Assembly (NCBI RefSeq): GCF_032118995.1
Contig: NC_092648.1
Location: forward strand, 20,612,450 to 20,676,449
Direction of reading: 5' to 3'
DNA length: 64,000 bases
Origin: Asterias amurensis
Lineage: Eukaryota > Echinodermata > Asteroidea > Forcipulatida > Asteriidae
A program made the position numbers and the translations under genes. This document shows positions 12,701-22,760 of this stretch, in pieces. The notes beneath the pieces are model-generated. The model saw nothing but the letters and a program-made list of their open reading frames with translations. It had not been told where the DNA came from and did no database searches. The first letter of the stretch is position 1, and each line of letters starts with the position of its first letter.

Positions 12701-15700
12701 ACTATAGGTTACTTCAGAGGGAGCCGTTTCTCACAATGTTTTGTACTATCAACAGCTCTCCATTGCTTGTTACTGAGTTTTTATGCTAACAATTGTTTTG
12801 AGTAATTACCAACAGTGTTCCAGCAGTGCTTGCATTTGGCATGACGCTTCGCACTGGGCCCAATTTCATAAAGCAGTTTTAAAAGAATGCTTTGCTAAGC
12901 AAAACAAATGAGTGGGACACCAGTCGCAACAATGTAAACTTATGGAATTTTTGCTGGTAACCTGTTTCTGCTAAACCAGATTTTTCTGTGCTTAGCAAGC
13001 TTTTGCACTTAGCACTGTTTTCTTCTATAAGTTATGTCAAATAGTCCTTGAAACAGAACAGGGCCAAATCTTCTTACCATGGAGCTCTATGTTAACACCC
13101 CAAAGAATTATGTACTTTACACAGCAACAAACCCATAATAATTAAGTAAATTTATATTGTGCTCTCTCCGGGACCAGCCTATTCAAGTAGCACCATAAGC
13201 ACAGAATTCCCAATTACACTTAAAAACACATCCAAACCATGCAGAAAACTGTAAAATGTAAAACCTTAAAATGTAGGCTATATTGTTGTATACCATTCCT
13301 CAGCAAGCCAGACCACTGTCATTCTTTTGTACTATTCTTCTTGTGTGGATTCTAATTTGTGAAACGACTGTAAAATAAAGCCCCTGGGGCAAGTAGTGTA
13401 ATACCAAAAAGGAAAACCATGGGGCCATTAGGGTTTTAAGAGACTGGATACTCTGATAAAAATCAAGACAAAGTTAGGCAGAACAGAACCAGGGCCCAAT
13501 TTCAATAGAGCTGCCTAAGCAAAAAAAAATTGCTAAGCATAAACAGATTCTGCTTACCAGGTTAAGATTACCAGCCAAACTACCAACTCACAAGTGAAAT
13601 TTGTGACTGGTATCCTGCTCATTTCTTAGCAGAAGTTTATTATAATTTTTTTTTCTGCTTTAACAAGCTCTTTTTTAAATTGGACCTAGGTGTAAACGCA
13701 CGCACGTAAGTCAGAAATAAAATTTCTATTTTTAGAGGAGTTATATTGCCACTTGTGCCATTGATTCTTCCAGTTGACAAGGCGCCTTGAACTCACTGTG
13801 GACGCCGAGTATACCAATTACACACATCTGTTTCCATAGTTTCGTTACGGCATTTTTCAAAGTGAGAATTGAGAACAATGAACATAATTAGTTTTCCCTG
13901 AGACTGAGAGCAAAAAATATCCTCCTGATGTTTAGAATAATACAGAGAAAAAAAATCTACAGATTTTGGCACTTGCATACATGTTTACAATTTAAAACCT
14001 TCAGTGTGCAAACTGTTTGTAAATTTCTGTCCAAAATTTCCATCTATGTATATTTGTTGTACATAAATTGTTCACCCTTTTTTGTTTATCCTTAAAATGA
14101 CTTTCAAATAACACTTGTGGATAAAACTTAGTGACAAAAGACAACACATTACAGGCTTACAATTTAGCCCAATGGAAAACACTGTGTGTGTTTTTCCATA
14201 GAATCCATAGCATGTTTATGGTTTCTTTTTCTGTTTCTTATAGTACACAAAATGTATGTAAATTTATACAGTGTTTCATGACAAATAATAATCTTTATTT
14301 GCAAACTCATGAAAGTATTCTGTGGTTTCCTTCAGATAACAATTTACTGTGTGTAGTCACAGCGATTCATTATTCTTCATTGTCTTTGTTTACCACTTAA
14401 TTTTCACCCACTTTTAAATAAAAATAGTTTTAAAATGGAAACAAGTTCCAATGTTGTCATGACTTGTTTTTCATTCATCCAAAACAAATATTTTGTTTTT
14501 AATGCTTTTTCAAAAAGATGTTATAACATGGAAGTAAAAAGACAAATTTTGCAACTCAAAAAAACAGGGGAAAAAAATTAAAAACATGAACCATAGAAAG
14601 CAGGTTTCTCGGTTAGCATTTAACAAAAGGTTTATTTTCCCTCATTTCAGTACTTACCTAAGAAGAAGTTTGAGGATGTCAGTTCGTTGACCCCAAACAG
14701 CAATATGTGCGGCCGTCTGTCCCTCCCTATTTGAGGAGTTTGTTCTTACACCACATTCTAGCAGAATTCTAACAGCTTCTGTGTGGCCGAGCTGCGTAGC
14801 GTACACGAGTAACGGGGTACCGTCTGCATCGCACTGCTCCAGCACCTAAAGTGGTTAATTAAAACACTGGAATGTCAGCACGAGGACTGAGGATATGGCA
14901 TAATCAATAGTTTAAGCGCTTTAATTAAGGTCACTGAAAATTAAGCGGATCAATTTTAATAGAGGCTGTTGTTAGTTATTCAAGGAGAACAACAATCAAA
15001 AAGAAAAGAACATTATTGTATATATTAGTCAATAGTCAGCATTATTTGCTGGAAAAATACCACAATAGTTTATGGCCCCGATGCTTGGACCCTGCAGAGT
15101 GCCTTAAACACCTTCACGAAAGACTCTGCTCTGCTATAGGGTCGAAACGTCAGGCCATTAACAATTTTTTTAGTTTATACAAAAGGTCGCCTTGGTTGAT
15201 TTGCAGCAGCTAATACTATTTCTGACAAGAAGTCATTTTGACAGGCCCAATAATTCTAGGGTTAAATACTGTACCATATCATAGCAGAAACTAAAGTACC
15301 TGGAACAATTTTTTTTTTCTTGTATCAAATGGAAACACTTTGACAAATGACAGTTGAATGAAGGTGAATTGTTTAAAATGTTCATCCCATCACGAGCAAT
15401 TGATAAAAACAGAGTTCAAGTCAGACAAGGAAGGAAACCAAGTTTGTCCGACTTGTCACAGATTTTCTCCCCCTTTTGCACAATAAAATTTCCCAAGAAA
15501 AAAATAATACACCTGTTTTTGGTATACATGGTAGCTTTCCCCTCCCCGAAACACAGGTGCTGCTCTGCTCACTCAGTGTCTAAACCAACTGAAGTGTCCA
15601 GAGACTGACTAGCCAAGTTTTAAAAAGTAAGACTTTTAAAATTTCTCCCTTTCTTCATCCAGACAAAATACCACCCAACTCAAGCGACCTCCAGATCAGC

Positions 15701-17260
15701 GACAATGTAATCTAACAAGTCAAATTTTTCTATTGTATGCACAGAGTTGTACATGTTCAAACCAGTTAATGACACTGTAGGTGTAGTCACAACGGCCACC
15801 AATCAATTATACTCAACACTGTTGGTGCGTTACCATGGTGAAAAGCATCAATTACATTTTTAAGCAACCAAAATGGTTTTCTTGCTGGAATTTATTCATG
15901 ACTCAAATAAGATTTGTTAAACCTTAATTTCCATCTTTGTGCACCTTTTTGTGGAGCAATAGCAAAATTGATCTGAATAGTTGTACTATTTTATATGAAA
16001 TATTTTTTATGAGGTTTAATTTTATAGGTGTCATCAAGGTGCGCTACCAAGAGCAAGGCAAATTTAGACCCTTTTCTACAACCAATATGGTTTTCTTTGT
16101 TTTCTTTATGGAATTTATTTCTGATTCAAGAAAAAGTTATCGTATGGCGCCACCACTTTTTCATTCGAAATAAAATAATATAGTATCTAATTTACCTGAT
16201 TGATATATCCCTTTTTGTAAAAGTAAGTGAAAAAGTGGTGGCGCCATATGGAAAGTTATCCCTGATTCAAATTCAGATTTCGTAAAACTTTAATTTCCAC
16301 CACGAAGAGGATTTCAGTTGTTTTACCTATTATTGTGAAGCAATGTACACACACAAATGTAAGTGAATTTAATTGTTGTACTATTTCAAATCTTTTAATA
16401 TGGAAAAATAAATGTTCGGACGGTTTTATTTTATCATGGAGTACCTTCATGGTTGTATTAAAAGGACTATTCAATCATGATTAAATCAGATTTTGTTTTT
16501 ACTTCATCAACTTCCACCACAAAGAAACTTGAATATATACAGAGGTTTGAGATTTATAGCTCCATGTTTGAAGCATTACTATAAATATTTTGGTTTTTCT
16601 CCGAATAAAAAATAAATGAGTTTAACTTTTCTTTAATACACTTTTCACATCTAGTCAGCAATTCACTTTGTCAACCACCTCCATGGTGACACTAATTTCT
16701 GCACACTAATTGCTGCACACTTCATGCATGCACTTGTGTACATTTGTCACTGGACTGACAAGGACTGACACAGTGACAGGTTATGATGAAAGATCCAAAA
16801 TTAATACCTGTTTTTCCACTCGAGCACACAGCAACTTAAAACAAGTGTCTGCATTCACACGAACAGCAAAGTGTAGCACATTCTGTCCCTTTTGATCCCC
16901 GAGACTTGGATCAGCTTTATGGTCGAGAATTGTCTCCACAAAATCCTCTCGTTTGTAGAAAACAGCCCAGTGCAGAGCAGTCCTGCCTAACTTATCCCTA
17001 GAGTCCGGATTAGCGCCGTGCCTGAGCAACAAACGACCGCACTCGAGATGGTTTGTGGTACGGGTGTTCCACGCGTTGTTACCCACTCGACCAGCTCCCT
17101 GAATGCACTGGATCAACGGAGTCGCCCCGTCTTTCGGACTCTTGCTGTTTGTGTTGACAGTGTTTTGGTGACCCTTCTTGTTGCCGTTCAGTAATTTCTC
17201 AAGATTTTCCGGATTGCCAAATCTGACAGTCTTGAATAAGTTTTCATCAGCGTTGCGCAT
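308..17260 (-). CDS. Multi-ankyrin-repeat protein with acidic and coiled-coil C-terminal part (13 exons)
   Basis: Exons, in transcription order: 17260-16808, 14845-14658, 12443-12224, 10566-10314, 8226-7921, 7093-6895, 6121-5988, 5074-4914, 4560-4092, 3391-3225, 2780-2706, 2132-2005, 719-308. Together they give 3165 nt, 1054 residues plus stop, with every junction in phase and GT-AG borders. The ATG at 17260 (MRNADENLFK) is the first in-frame ATG. Residues about 1-670 are ankyrin repeats (motifs such as GRTALHWAVF, GKTPLLWAAS, GCTPLFYAIT). About 680-770 is acidic and lysine-rich, and about 795-875 is charged and likely coiled coil. The C-terminus shows no domain I recognise. Ankyrin arrays bind protein partners, and the absence of a signal peptide or membrane span suggests an intracellular scaffold. 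Length and repeat load recall inversin, but I see no IQ motif, so I give no orthologue. The exon chain is well supported; the 4092 donor (GTTGGT) and exons 12-13 are the least certain parts. Confidence 0.85.
1235..1604. mobile_element. TTAA-bounded palindromic element, family 2
   Basis: Begins TTAAAGCCATTGGACC and ends with the inverted GGTCCAATGGCTTTAA. The inside is shared with 3557-3912 and 21264-21636 in the opposite orientation. No coding capacity; a MITE-like element in the last intron of the ankyrin gene. Confidence 0.8.
1715..1912 (+). mobile_element. LINE reverse-transcriptase C-terminal remnant
   Basis: The plus strand reads LWNVLPSSLRTAATLGNF then KPNLKTHLVQLA and a stop. This resembles the WNxLPxxLR...FKxxLKTHLF end common to many LINE-encoded ORF2 proteins. 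The upstream frame is broken by stops, so it is a dead fragment. Confidence 0.55.
2005..2132 (-). CDS. Ankyrin gene, exon 12 (probable)
   Basis: A pyrimidine-rich acceptor ends GTGTAG|AGAGCT and the donor is GACAG|GTCAGT. Encodes ASLDEFRASHFKVSDSV and an acidic tail. Phases match exon 11 (0) and exon 13 (2). Supported by splice signals and phase only. Confidence 0.6.
2706..2780 (-). CDS. Ankyrin gene, exon 11
   Basis: 75 nt in phase 0. Acceptor TTTTAG|GAGAGC, donor TTTCAG|GTATAA. Encodes ESKRENTQTDIAVVRRLHDI, continuing the charged helical region. Confidence 0.72.
2925..3199 (+). repeat. SINE copy, family A (body and tail)
   Basis: Shares GTAATGCATGTAAAAGAACC, GTGTTCCTGGCTGTAGCTGC and the tail TATATAAGACTTTGATATTA with copies at 43055-43303 (+), 48158-48342 (-) and 51628-51975 (-). 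The tRNA-like head is not clear in this copy. Confidence 0.75.
3225..3391 (-). CDS. Ankyrin gene, exon 10 (coiled coil)
   Basis: Acceptor TTTAAG|ATAATG, donor AAAAT|GTAAGC. Encodes a charged helix (ARQKARSQKKELVGRLEELK) with heptad-like leucines. Confidence 0.75.
3557..3912. mobile_element. TTAA element, family 2, degraded right end
   Basis: Left end TTAAAGCCATTATACGCTTT. The inside matches 21264-21636 closely (GTCATGACATGTGTTTA and neighbours). The right terminal repeat is lost. Confidence 0.75.
4092..4560 (-). CDS. Ankyrin gene, exon 9 (last repeat and acidic region)
   Basis: Acceptor TTTTAG|GGGAAA. Begins with a final ankyrin unit (TPLDCAEESNSRECVAYLLS) and then becomes rich in Asp, Glu and Lys. 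The assigned donor CAAG|GTTGGT is weak, but it is the site that puts exon 10 in frame. If it were skipped, the frame would run on to a stop near 3979. Confidence 0.78.
4914..5074 (-). CDS. Ankyrin gene, exon 8
   Basis: Acceptor ACACAG|AAGCTG, donor AACAG|GTACGT. Encodes AVSFLLKHGCSANTRDGSG and VSMHHAATNNSVLLCRLL. Phase 1 in, phase 0 out. Confidence 0.85.
5988..6121 (-). CDS. Ankyrin gene, exon 7
   Basis: Acceptor ATCAG|TCCGGC, donor ATATAG|GTAAAT. Encodes FCAASRGSVPILKLLHNYG and DTPLTQAAKAQH, a degenerate ankyrin repeat pair. Confidence 0.8.
6895..7093 (-). CDS. Ankyrin gene, exon 6
   Basis: Acceptor ACCAG|CTCTAC, donor AAGAG|GTAAGT. Encodes LHCAVCRNHPSCLEALL and GCTPLFYAITMDHGE, continuing the ankyrin array. 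Confidence 0.86.
7196..7268 (+). repeat. tRNA-derived SINE head
   Basis: Contains an A-box-like TAGCTCAGTTGGTAGAGC, an anticodon-like ATGTTAA loop and a B-box-like GGTTTGAATCCC. The acceptor and T stems pair poorly, so this is not a working tRNA. Similar 3' sequence recurs at 7837-7895. Confidence 0.6.
7441..7675. repeat. Foldback element, GGGCCCAATTTCAT family
   Basis: Starts GGGCCCAATTTCATCGAGCT and ends with the inverted AGCTCTATGAAATTGGGCCC. The two arms repeat the CTTAGCATGAA / TTCATGCTAAG motif. It would form a long hairpin in the ankyrin intron. Confidence 0.8.
7921..8226 (-). CDS. Ankyrin gene, exon 5
   Basis: Acceptor CCACAG|TTTGCG, donor AACAG|GTATTT. 306 nt, phase 1 to phase 1. 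Repeats HGAYPIHYATQMCG and GKTPLLWAASAGNIKA are clear. Confidence 0.87.
8250..8660. repeat. SINE-like composite, family B
   Basis: Begins GATGTTAAATTTGCATTGGG, as at 18505 and 58158. Contains GGCCATTGCCACCTACTCCT (shared inverted with 45600-45645) and a tRNA-like CGGTGGTATAGTGGTAGAAA head at about 8594. Confidence 0.6.
9845..10287. repeat. Two foldback elements, CGTCGATTTCAC family
   Basis: Copies at about 9845-10077 and 10131-10287. Arms read CGTCGATTTCA...CTCTTCCTAACTTAGGATTA and return inverted as AGTTTGGTGAAATCGACGG. A third copy is at 33590-33757. Confidence 0.8.
10314..10566 (-). CDS. Ankyrin gene, exon 4
   Basis: Acceptor CAACAG|GCGTCC, donor CAACAG|GTAGAT. Three repeats (GKTAMHHTIEHHHNDC, GRNALHLATIEGD, QHSAIHWAT). 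A TTAA repeat element begins 25 bases upstream of the acceptor, at 10592. Confidence 0.87.
10592..10978. mobile_element. TTAA element, family 1
   Basis: TTAAAGGCACTGGACACTAT at the left, and the inverted ATAGTGTCCACTGCCTTTAA at the right. MITE-like and non-coding. It lies 25 bases upstream of an ankyrin exon acceptor and shares its right TTAA with the next element. Confidence 0.88.
10975..11341. mobile_element. TTAA element, family 1, back to back with the previous copy
   Basis: Starts at the shared TTAA with TTAAAGGCACTGGACACTAT and ends in a diverged GTGTCGCAGTGCCTTTA. Same inside as other family 1 copies, in inverted orientation. Confidence 0.85.
12224..12443 (-). CDS. Ankyrin gene, exon 3
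   Basis: Acceptor GGCAG|GAATGG, donor TTGGG|GTGAGT. Encodes ankyrin segments including KVTVIAAASASHNPE and GVTSLMIAGRKGS. Confidence 0.83.
12481..12832. mobile_element. TTAA element, family 1, old copy
   Basis: Diverged ends (AAAGGCATTTGACATGGTTG and CCAACAGTGTTCC), but the family 1 inside is clear: GGGAGCCGTTTCTCACAATG at about 12719. Confidence 0.7.
12857..13031. repeat. Degenerate GGGCCCAATTTCAT foldback copy
   Basis: Begins GGGCCCAATTTCATAAAGCA. Inner TGCTTTGCTAAGC and the later CTTAGCAAGC arms are recognisable, but the closing end is degraded. Confidence 0.55.
13492..13687. repeat. Degenerate GGGCCCAATTTCAT foldback copy
   Basis: Opens AGGGCCCAATTTCAATAGAG and closes with AAATTGGACCTAGG. 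The arms contain TTGCTAAGCA and TTAGCAGAAG motifs of the family. Confidence 0.6.
14658..14845 (-). CDS. Ankyrin gene, exon 2
   Basis: Acceptor TTTAG|GTGCTG, donor CTTAG|GTAAGT. Encodes two ankyrin repeats (DGTPLLVYATQLGHTEAV and GQTAAHIAVWG). Enters in phase 0, leaves in phase 2. Confidence 0.85.
16136..16259. repeat. Inverted repeat with GTATGGCGCCACCACTTTTT arms
   Basis: The left arm at about 16142 and the right arm AAAAAGTGGTGGCGCCATAT at about 16231 are inverted copies around an AT-rich centre. It lies in intron 1 of the ankyrin gene. Confidence 0.75.
16808..17260 (-). CDS. Ankyrin gene, coding exon 1
   Basis: Encodes residues 1-151, with ATG at 17260 and donor CAG|GTATTA. Contains repeats around ATPLIQCIQG, GRTALHWAVF and GQNVLHFAVR. 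The frame stays open upstream to 17305 but without an ATG. Confidence 0.88.
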
Positions 17261-17877
17261 CTTGAAGACTGAAGCAGAAGTATGACTGAGACAGTTTCTC
17301 AACAAGAAATGAAACGGGAGAGTTCAAGAAACTTGTTGAGGCATCTTCCTTCCGTGGGTAAACAGCACTAACATAATAAAACAGCAATCTTATAAGAGTG
17401 TGTCCACTTGTTCAATGATTGTACACCACTGCCATTGAAGTACAAAATCTGTGCTTTGCTTCTCCTTGGACTATTCCATTATTGTGAGACAGGGGTGTGA
17501 CCATCTCAAAACTTAATTCATTTGCCTGATGTTATTATAATAGCAAACATTCATGTTCCTATACAAGGCCTATGAAACAAAGCTTCTGCTTAAAAGAATC
17601 TGATGTTTCGTTTAATTCTTGTTTCTTTTCCATGTTTGTGGGTTCGTCTTAGAGATGAAAGACGTTGTGTCCTCCTGCATACATCACGTACCAACTTATG
17701 GGCTTAACAAAAATAATCACTTGCCGGCAGAGGGCGCAGTACTGTTATCTTTCTAAGAAAAACTTCTAAACATTTGCTCACAAGATATTTTGTTTCATCG
17801 TTTGTTTGTTCAATTCGTCAACCGCAACGAATGGTATATTCATCAGAGATGCAAGGTGAGATTGAAAACCTAATGCG

Positions 17878-18243
17878 AGTTTGATAATTACTCAAAATAA
17901 TTATCAGCTTAAAACCTCACTTGGTTACGAGTAATGGGGAGAGGTTGATAGTATAAAACATTGTGAGAAACGGCTCCCTCTGAAGTGACGTAGTATTTTA
18001 GAAAGCAGTAATTTTCCACGAATTTGATTTCGAGAGTTTAGAACTTGAGGTCTTGAAATCAATCATCTGAAAGCACACAACTTCGTGTGACAAGGTTTTT
18101 TCTCCCCTTTCATAGTAATGTCTCGCAACTTCGCGACCAATCGAGCTCAAATTTTTACAGGTTTGCTATTTTATGCATAAAATGTTGAGATACACTAAGT
18201 GAGAAGACTGGTCTTTGACAATTCAATAGTGTCCAGTGTCTTT
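17878..18243. mobile_element. TTAA element, family 1
   Basis: The inside matches the family throughout (AACGGCTCCCTCTGAAGTGA, CATCTGAAAGCACACAACTT). The right end TAGTGTCCAGTGTCTTTA is kept and the left end is worn. Confidence 0.78.
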
Positions 18244-18504
18244 AACCTTCCTAGTGCAAACAATAATATATTCCAGCACTGTTAGAAAAGTAGAAAAGTT
18301 AAATTTTAGATGTTAACGAAAACTTATCATTTCTTGAAAAGTAATCCAGAAACTTTTACACATTGTGGGCTCTGTACACTAAATGGTAATAATTCAAAAT
18401 GAGTATGAGCCTACAGGGTTGGTTACGAGCAATTGAGAGCTGATAGTATACAACAATGTAAGAAACGCCTCCCGCTCTGAAGTAACGTAGTTTTTGAGAA
18501 ATAG

Positions 18505-18680
18505 GTAAATAGATGTTAAATTTGCATCGGGGATAAAGAATATTAATTTTGGTTTTTACCCGTACACCGATGTGTGTTAGCACTGTATACTCAGTACTTT
18601 CGAACTCGGGTTCGAATCCCACCCGAGTAACATGCCTGTGATATTTTTTTCACAGGACTCGGGAAAGTACTGAGTATACA
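18505..18680. repeat. SINE-like repeat, family B
   Basis: GATGTTAAATTTGCATCGGG, then CACTGTATACTCAGTACTTT and a B-box-like GGGTTCGAATCCCACCCGAG. The GTATACTCAGTACTTTC motif returns inverted at about 18664. Confidence 0.55.
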
Positions 18681-19562
18681 GTGCTAACAGAGAAATAGGT
18701 AATTGCTCAATCAAATAATGAAAGACTTCAGCTGAAGCCTTTTATTATGCATCTGAAAGCACACAAAGTAATGCAACAAGGGTGTTTTTTCTTTGTTTCG
18801 TTATTCTTTTGCATGCAAATTGGACGACTAATACTGGGCAAGTTGTCCTAAAGCTACTTTTTATGCTCACAGCTCTATGAAATTCGACCTTGGTTGTGGA
18901 TAACAAATAAAGAACCCCGGCTGAACCCATCTCAGTGTTTTCAATTAAGTTCATCATCGGCTTCAGCTTGAGTTATGAGTATGACTTGTAATTGAATTGA
19001 ATTGCTTGATATCCTGGGACTGTATTTAACACATTGAACTAGATTGCCCAGTCATGCATCATGCACCGAGCAATGACTAACGCCACTCGATCAAAAAGCT
19101 CATTACCAAAATGTCTTCAAAAGTGTTTTCCCGCTTCATCGAATAGTTACTTTAACATCTTTATGAGGCACTGTGTAAAGTAATTCTGTTCACTAGGGAT
19201 TTTATCATACCGATTAAATTGGTTTATCTGTTTGCTGTCATTTGATAGTAATGACTATTGAGTTTGATGAAACAAGTTGACTATGATTAGCACGTCTAGC
19301 TTAACTTTAAAGTATGACTGCCTCTGATCCGAATCTTTGAGAGGTTTCGATCGGAACATTTCGATCATCTTCAAACGCATTATGCTGACATTTCTCGGAA
19401 CCGACGGGCCCACGTGCACCTGTAATACGTTATTTTGTAAAAGATTATAATAATGATGTCTATACTGCATGTCCTGGGGACGTTGGGGGGGGGGGGGCGG
19501 GGGGAGGTAACTTGAAAGCAACTGTTCTGTGTCGACACCGTGAACCGAGGAAAATGTTCCGC

Positions 19563-19918
19563 TAAAGGCACTGGACACGTTTGATGATAATTCAAAGACC
19601 AGTAATCTCACTTGGTTTATTATACATAAACAAACAAATCTGTGAACATTTGGGCTCAATAAAAATTGCAATTTCAAGAGAACAGCGAAACACATTTTTG
19701 CATTATGTGTGCTTTCAGATGCATATTAAAAGGCTTTAGCTGAAGTATTTGATTATTTGACTGAGAAATTACCTCATTCTCAAAAACTACGTTAGGCTAC
19801 TTCAGTGGGACCTATTTCTCACAATGTTCAACAGGTCTACATTGATCGTTACCAAGTAGGCTAAGTGTTTATGCTAACAATTGTATTGAGTAATTACCAG
19901 TAGTGTCCAGTACCTTCA
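19563..19918. mobile_element. TTAA element, family 1
   Basis: Left TAAAGGCACTGGACACGTTT, right CCAGTAGTGTCCAGTACCTT. Inner family 1 sequence is present but diverged. Confidence 0.72.
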
Positions 19919-20249
19919 ACACAGTCAAATTTCTTAATATTTAATGTGTATGTATATATCCTATCTGCGCCCTGACTGTCCAAGTCTGACCTATAGTCCT
20001 GACCTATTTTCATAGGGTCAAGTAAGATGCTGACCAAGTATTAATTGTTAACTTAGGCCCAAATCCCGAATGCGGCTCAAGTAGACACGGGTCTGACTTT
20101 GGGGGTTTGATACCGCGGTGCTCACAAATGCTGTTTCACATAATGTTCCTGGTTTATTTACATTTAAAATAAAATAAATACTAATACTGCGTATATCGCC
20201 ATATTAAATAATTTCTTTTTCTGGTATTATTTGTTAAAAAAGAACTCGG

Positions 20250-20720
20250 TTGAATAAAAAACAAAATAGTCGTCGGCTGCGATGCGCGCAGTCGGCGGCA
20301 AAGATGGAGAGCCCCGTAGGGCCTACGTCATCATCATCGGACAATAATAATATTACATGCGCTGTCGCCATTGCACCCCTCTTCGTACTCACTACTGCTA
20401 CACACGGCGGCGGAAATGCGCTGAGTCCTTCCCGCGTAGATCAGTTGTGTGAGGCGGGAATTGCACGGACACGAGGCGACATCCAAACCGTCCACGGTCG
20501 AACTCGCGCAATAACTGCATTGATAATAAGCTGTGCATGGTCTACAGTCTCTACAACGATAACTGGATGATCAGCTCGCGATTCACAGCATCATCAACAT
20601 AGCCGTGTAGTAGACTGCATGTTGGGGTGAAGATACACAACATCGGTATCCATTGCATCTTTAATATAACATCAACTATAGGAGCAATAACATCAGCTGA
20701 GGAGATAGTGTGCATTGCAG
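20250..20720 (+). promoter_or_regulatory. CpG-rich patch; possible first non-coding exon of the MS4A-like gene
   Basis: Much richer in CG dinucleotides than its surroundings (20268-20500). At 20720/20721 the sequence CATTGCAG|GCAAGT fits a GC-type splice donor. A good acceptor, CATCAGCAG|ATTAAC, lies at 23580/23581, 43 bases before the MS4A-like ATG. Promoter and exon are inference. Confidence 0.35.
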
Positions 20721-21263
20721 GCAAGTACAGTTACTTCACCCAATGTCAATTTCATTTATGTTATATTCATTGAATATAGACCTATAATATTATTACTGTC
20801 TACTGAAAAGGAAGATACCACTGGTGTTATGTTTTGAAGGTTGCACTACTATTATGCTATACCATGGAGGTAGAAATATATTTTTACCTCCATCTTTTAA
20901 AATATGGTGACACTATACAATAGGAATACACTGCGATGTTTGGGTGTATAAACAAGTTTACCCCCGAAATAGCAATGTGTTCACCATATCTACAAATGAC
21001 TTATGGTTCTGTATCTGCATGATACTCTTTTGAAGCATGGAGGAAAAATCTTGTGATAATCACAATTACGCTGAGTGAGATAGCACTGGTTTATTTACAC
21101 ATCGGCTATTAGGCTCGTACATAACTGGATATATAATAACGTTGGGCCAGCAATGGAAATATTGTTTGAAAAATAAGTTGTGTATACTACATCCCAAAGA
21201 TGTGTTTTTTTTGCGGGAAGGCAACACTTATTAATATCATTATGTAATGTTGATAAAGCTAAG

Positions 21264-21636
21264 TTAAAGCCATTGGACACTTTCGGTAAACAGTTTTGTC
21301 CAAGGCCCACACTTCGTATATCACAACTTCTATGTAAAATAACAAACCGTTGGAAATTTAGGCTCAATCGATCATCGGAGTCGGGAGAAAACAACGGGAA
21401 AACCCATCCTTGTTTCCGCACGTTTCGCCGTGTCATGACATGTGTTTAAAACAAATCCGTAATTATCGATATCGAGAATTGATAATGTTTTAATGTTTTC
21501 TCAAAAAGTTAAGCATTTCATGGAAAAATATTTCAAGAGAAGTCTTTAACCATTACCTTCTGTAAACCCTGTAAGTTATTTGTAAATCTGTGAGCAGTAG
21601 TTTTTTTTCTGTACCGAAGGTGTTCAATGGCTTTAA
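21264..21636. mobile_element. TTAA element, family 2, best copy
   Basis: TTAAAGCCATTGGACACTTT at the left and CAATGGCTTTAA at the right, both bounded by TTAA. The inside is shared with 1235-1604 and 3557-3912. Confidence 0.85.
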
Positions 21637-22239
21637 ACAAAATATTATAGCAACGTGTCACATAAAATGACAGATTAAAAAAAACGATTCACACCTTTTT
21701 TTCTTAAATCTGAAGTGAAACAAAATCTTTGGTTTATTACAGGTTTGAATTGCTGAATAGCAAACGATCATTATTGATGCCTACATCTTGTCAGTTGTTA
21801 AAGATATTCTTGTTGAACCCTCTATTCTACAAAGATTAAAATGCTTTATTCTTGGACGGCTATCATGTGAAACCAGTTTCTAGCCACAAGGTCATACATT
21901 CGTTCACTGTATATAAAATATTGATAACTTGGAGCATCATATTTCACTTGACATTTTAAACAATTATTTCTTTGTTGTTGAATATCTGCACTTAACATCC
22001 TGAATAATCAAAATTTTGAAATTGAATCTTCTTCATACAATAATTTACGTCCTCCATGATACAATCATCAACTCTATTAGACACTGCCAAAATTAATTAT
22101 TTATTCACAGCTAGAAATAGCAATAGTCCGTTGTAATCGATTGAACCTGACACGGTGAACAGTGTTGTATTACGCTCTGGAGTTAACCAATTCACACACA
22201 CATGATAGCTATACACATGGGGTTGTTGTGTTGGGGTGA

Positions 22240-22760
22240 CGATAATTGCACGAGCCATTGTCCTTATTTACTGTGATGTATCACAATAATTCACCCAGTC
22301 ATACAACAAACAGAATTGAGTAAAATAACATCGGGTTATACCAATTATTTACACACACTTCTACAATGCAAGAATCACTTAATTTCCACGACAGATAATT
22401 GCATCGGCCATTGTCCTTATTTACTATTCTGATGATGTTTCATAACACCTTATTTACACAGTCATATTATAACAAACAGAATCGAGAAAACAAAATCTGG
22501 TTAAATCAATTATTTACACACACTTTCTGCAGTGCAATCATTTTTCCACAACAAAAAATTTCCACAACAAATAATTCTGCTTCATAAGTGAAGATTATCG
22601 CACTGCATCGGCCATTGTCTTAATTTACTAGAATGCATCATAACATCTTATTCACACAGTCATATTATAACAAACAGAATCGAGAAAACAAAATCTGGTT
22701 ATATCAATTATTAACACACACTTTCTGCAGTGCAAGAATCGTTTAATTTCCACCGTTGGG
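22240..22760. repeat. Three-copy tandem repeat, period about 160-210 bp
   Basis: Copies begin near 22240, 22400 and 22605, each with GGCCATTGTCCTTATTTACT or a close variant. They share CAGAATCGAGAAAACAAAATCTGG-like text, TTATTTACACACAC and a CTGCAGTGCAA motif. Confidence 0.8.

Larger units (their letters stand above)
17306..20249. other. Intergenic stretch upstream of the ankyrin gene
   Basis: No coding exon recognised. Holds family 1 TTAA elements (17878-18243, 19563-19918), fragments of the same family at about 18385-18500 and 18685-18810, and a SINE-B piece (18505-18680). Also a G-rich run at 19487-19506. The promoter of the ankyrin gene presumably lies in the first part, but I see no clear motif. 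Confidence 0.5.

Noticed and set aside
20250-20570. Plus-strand open frame of 106 residues in the CpG-rich patch
   Set aside because: No recognisable domain and an alternative start. The patch is better explained as promoter and leader sequence.
22240-22760. CRISPR-like array
   Set aside because: Repeat units are long, diverged and without uniform spacers; the DNA is eukaryotic.
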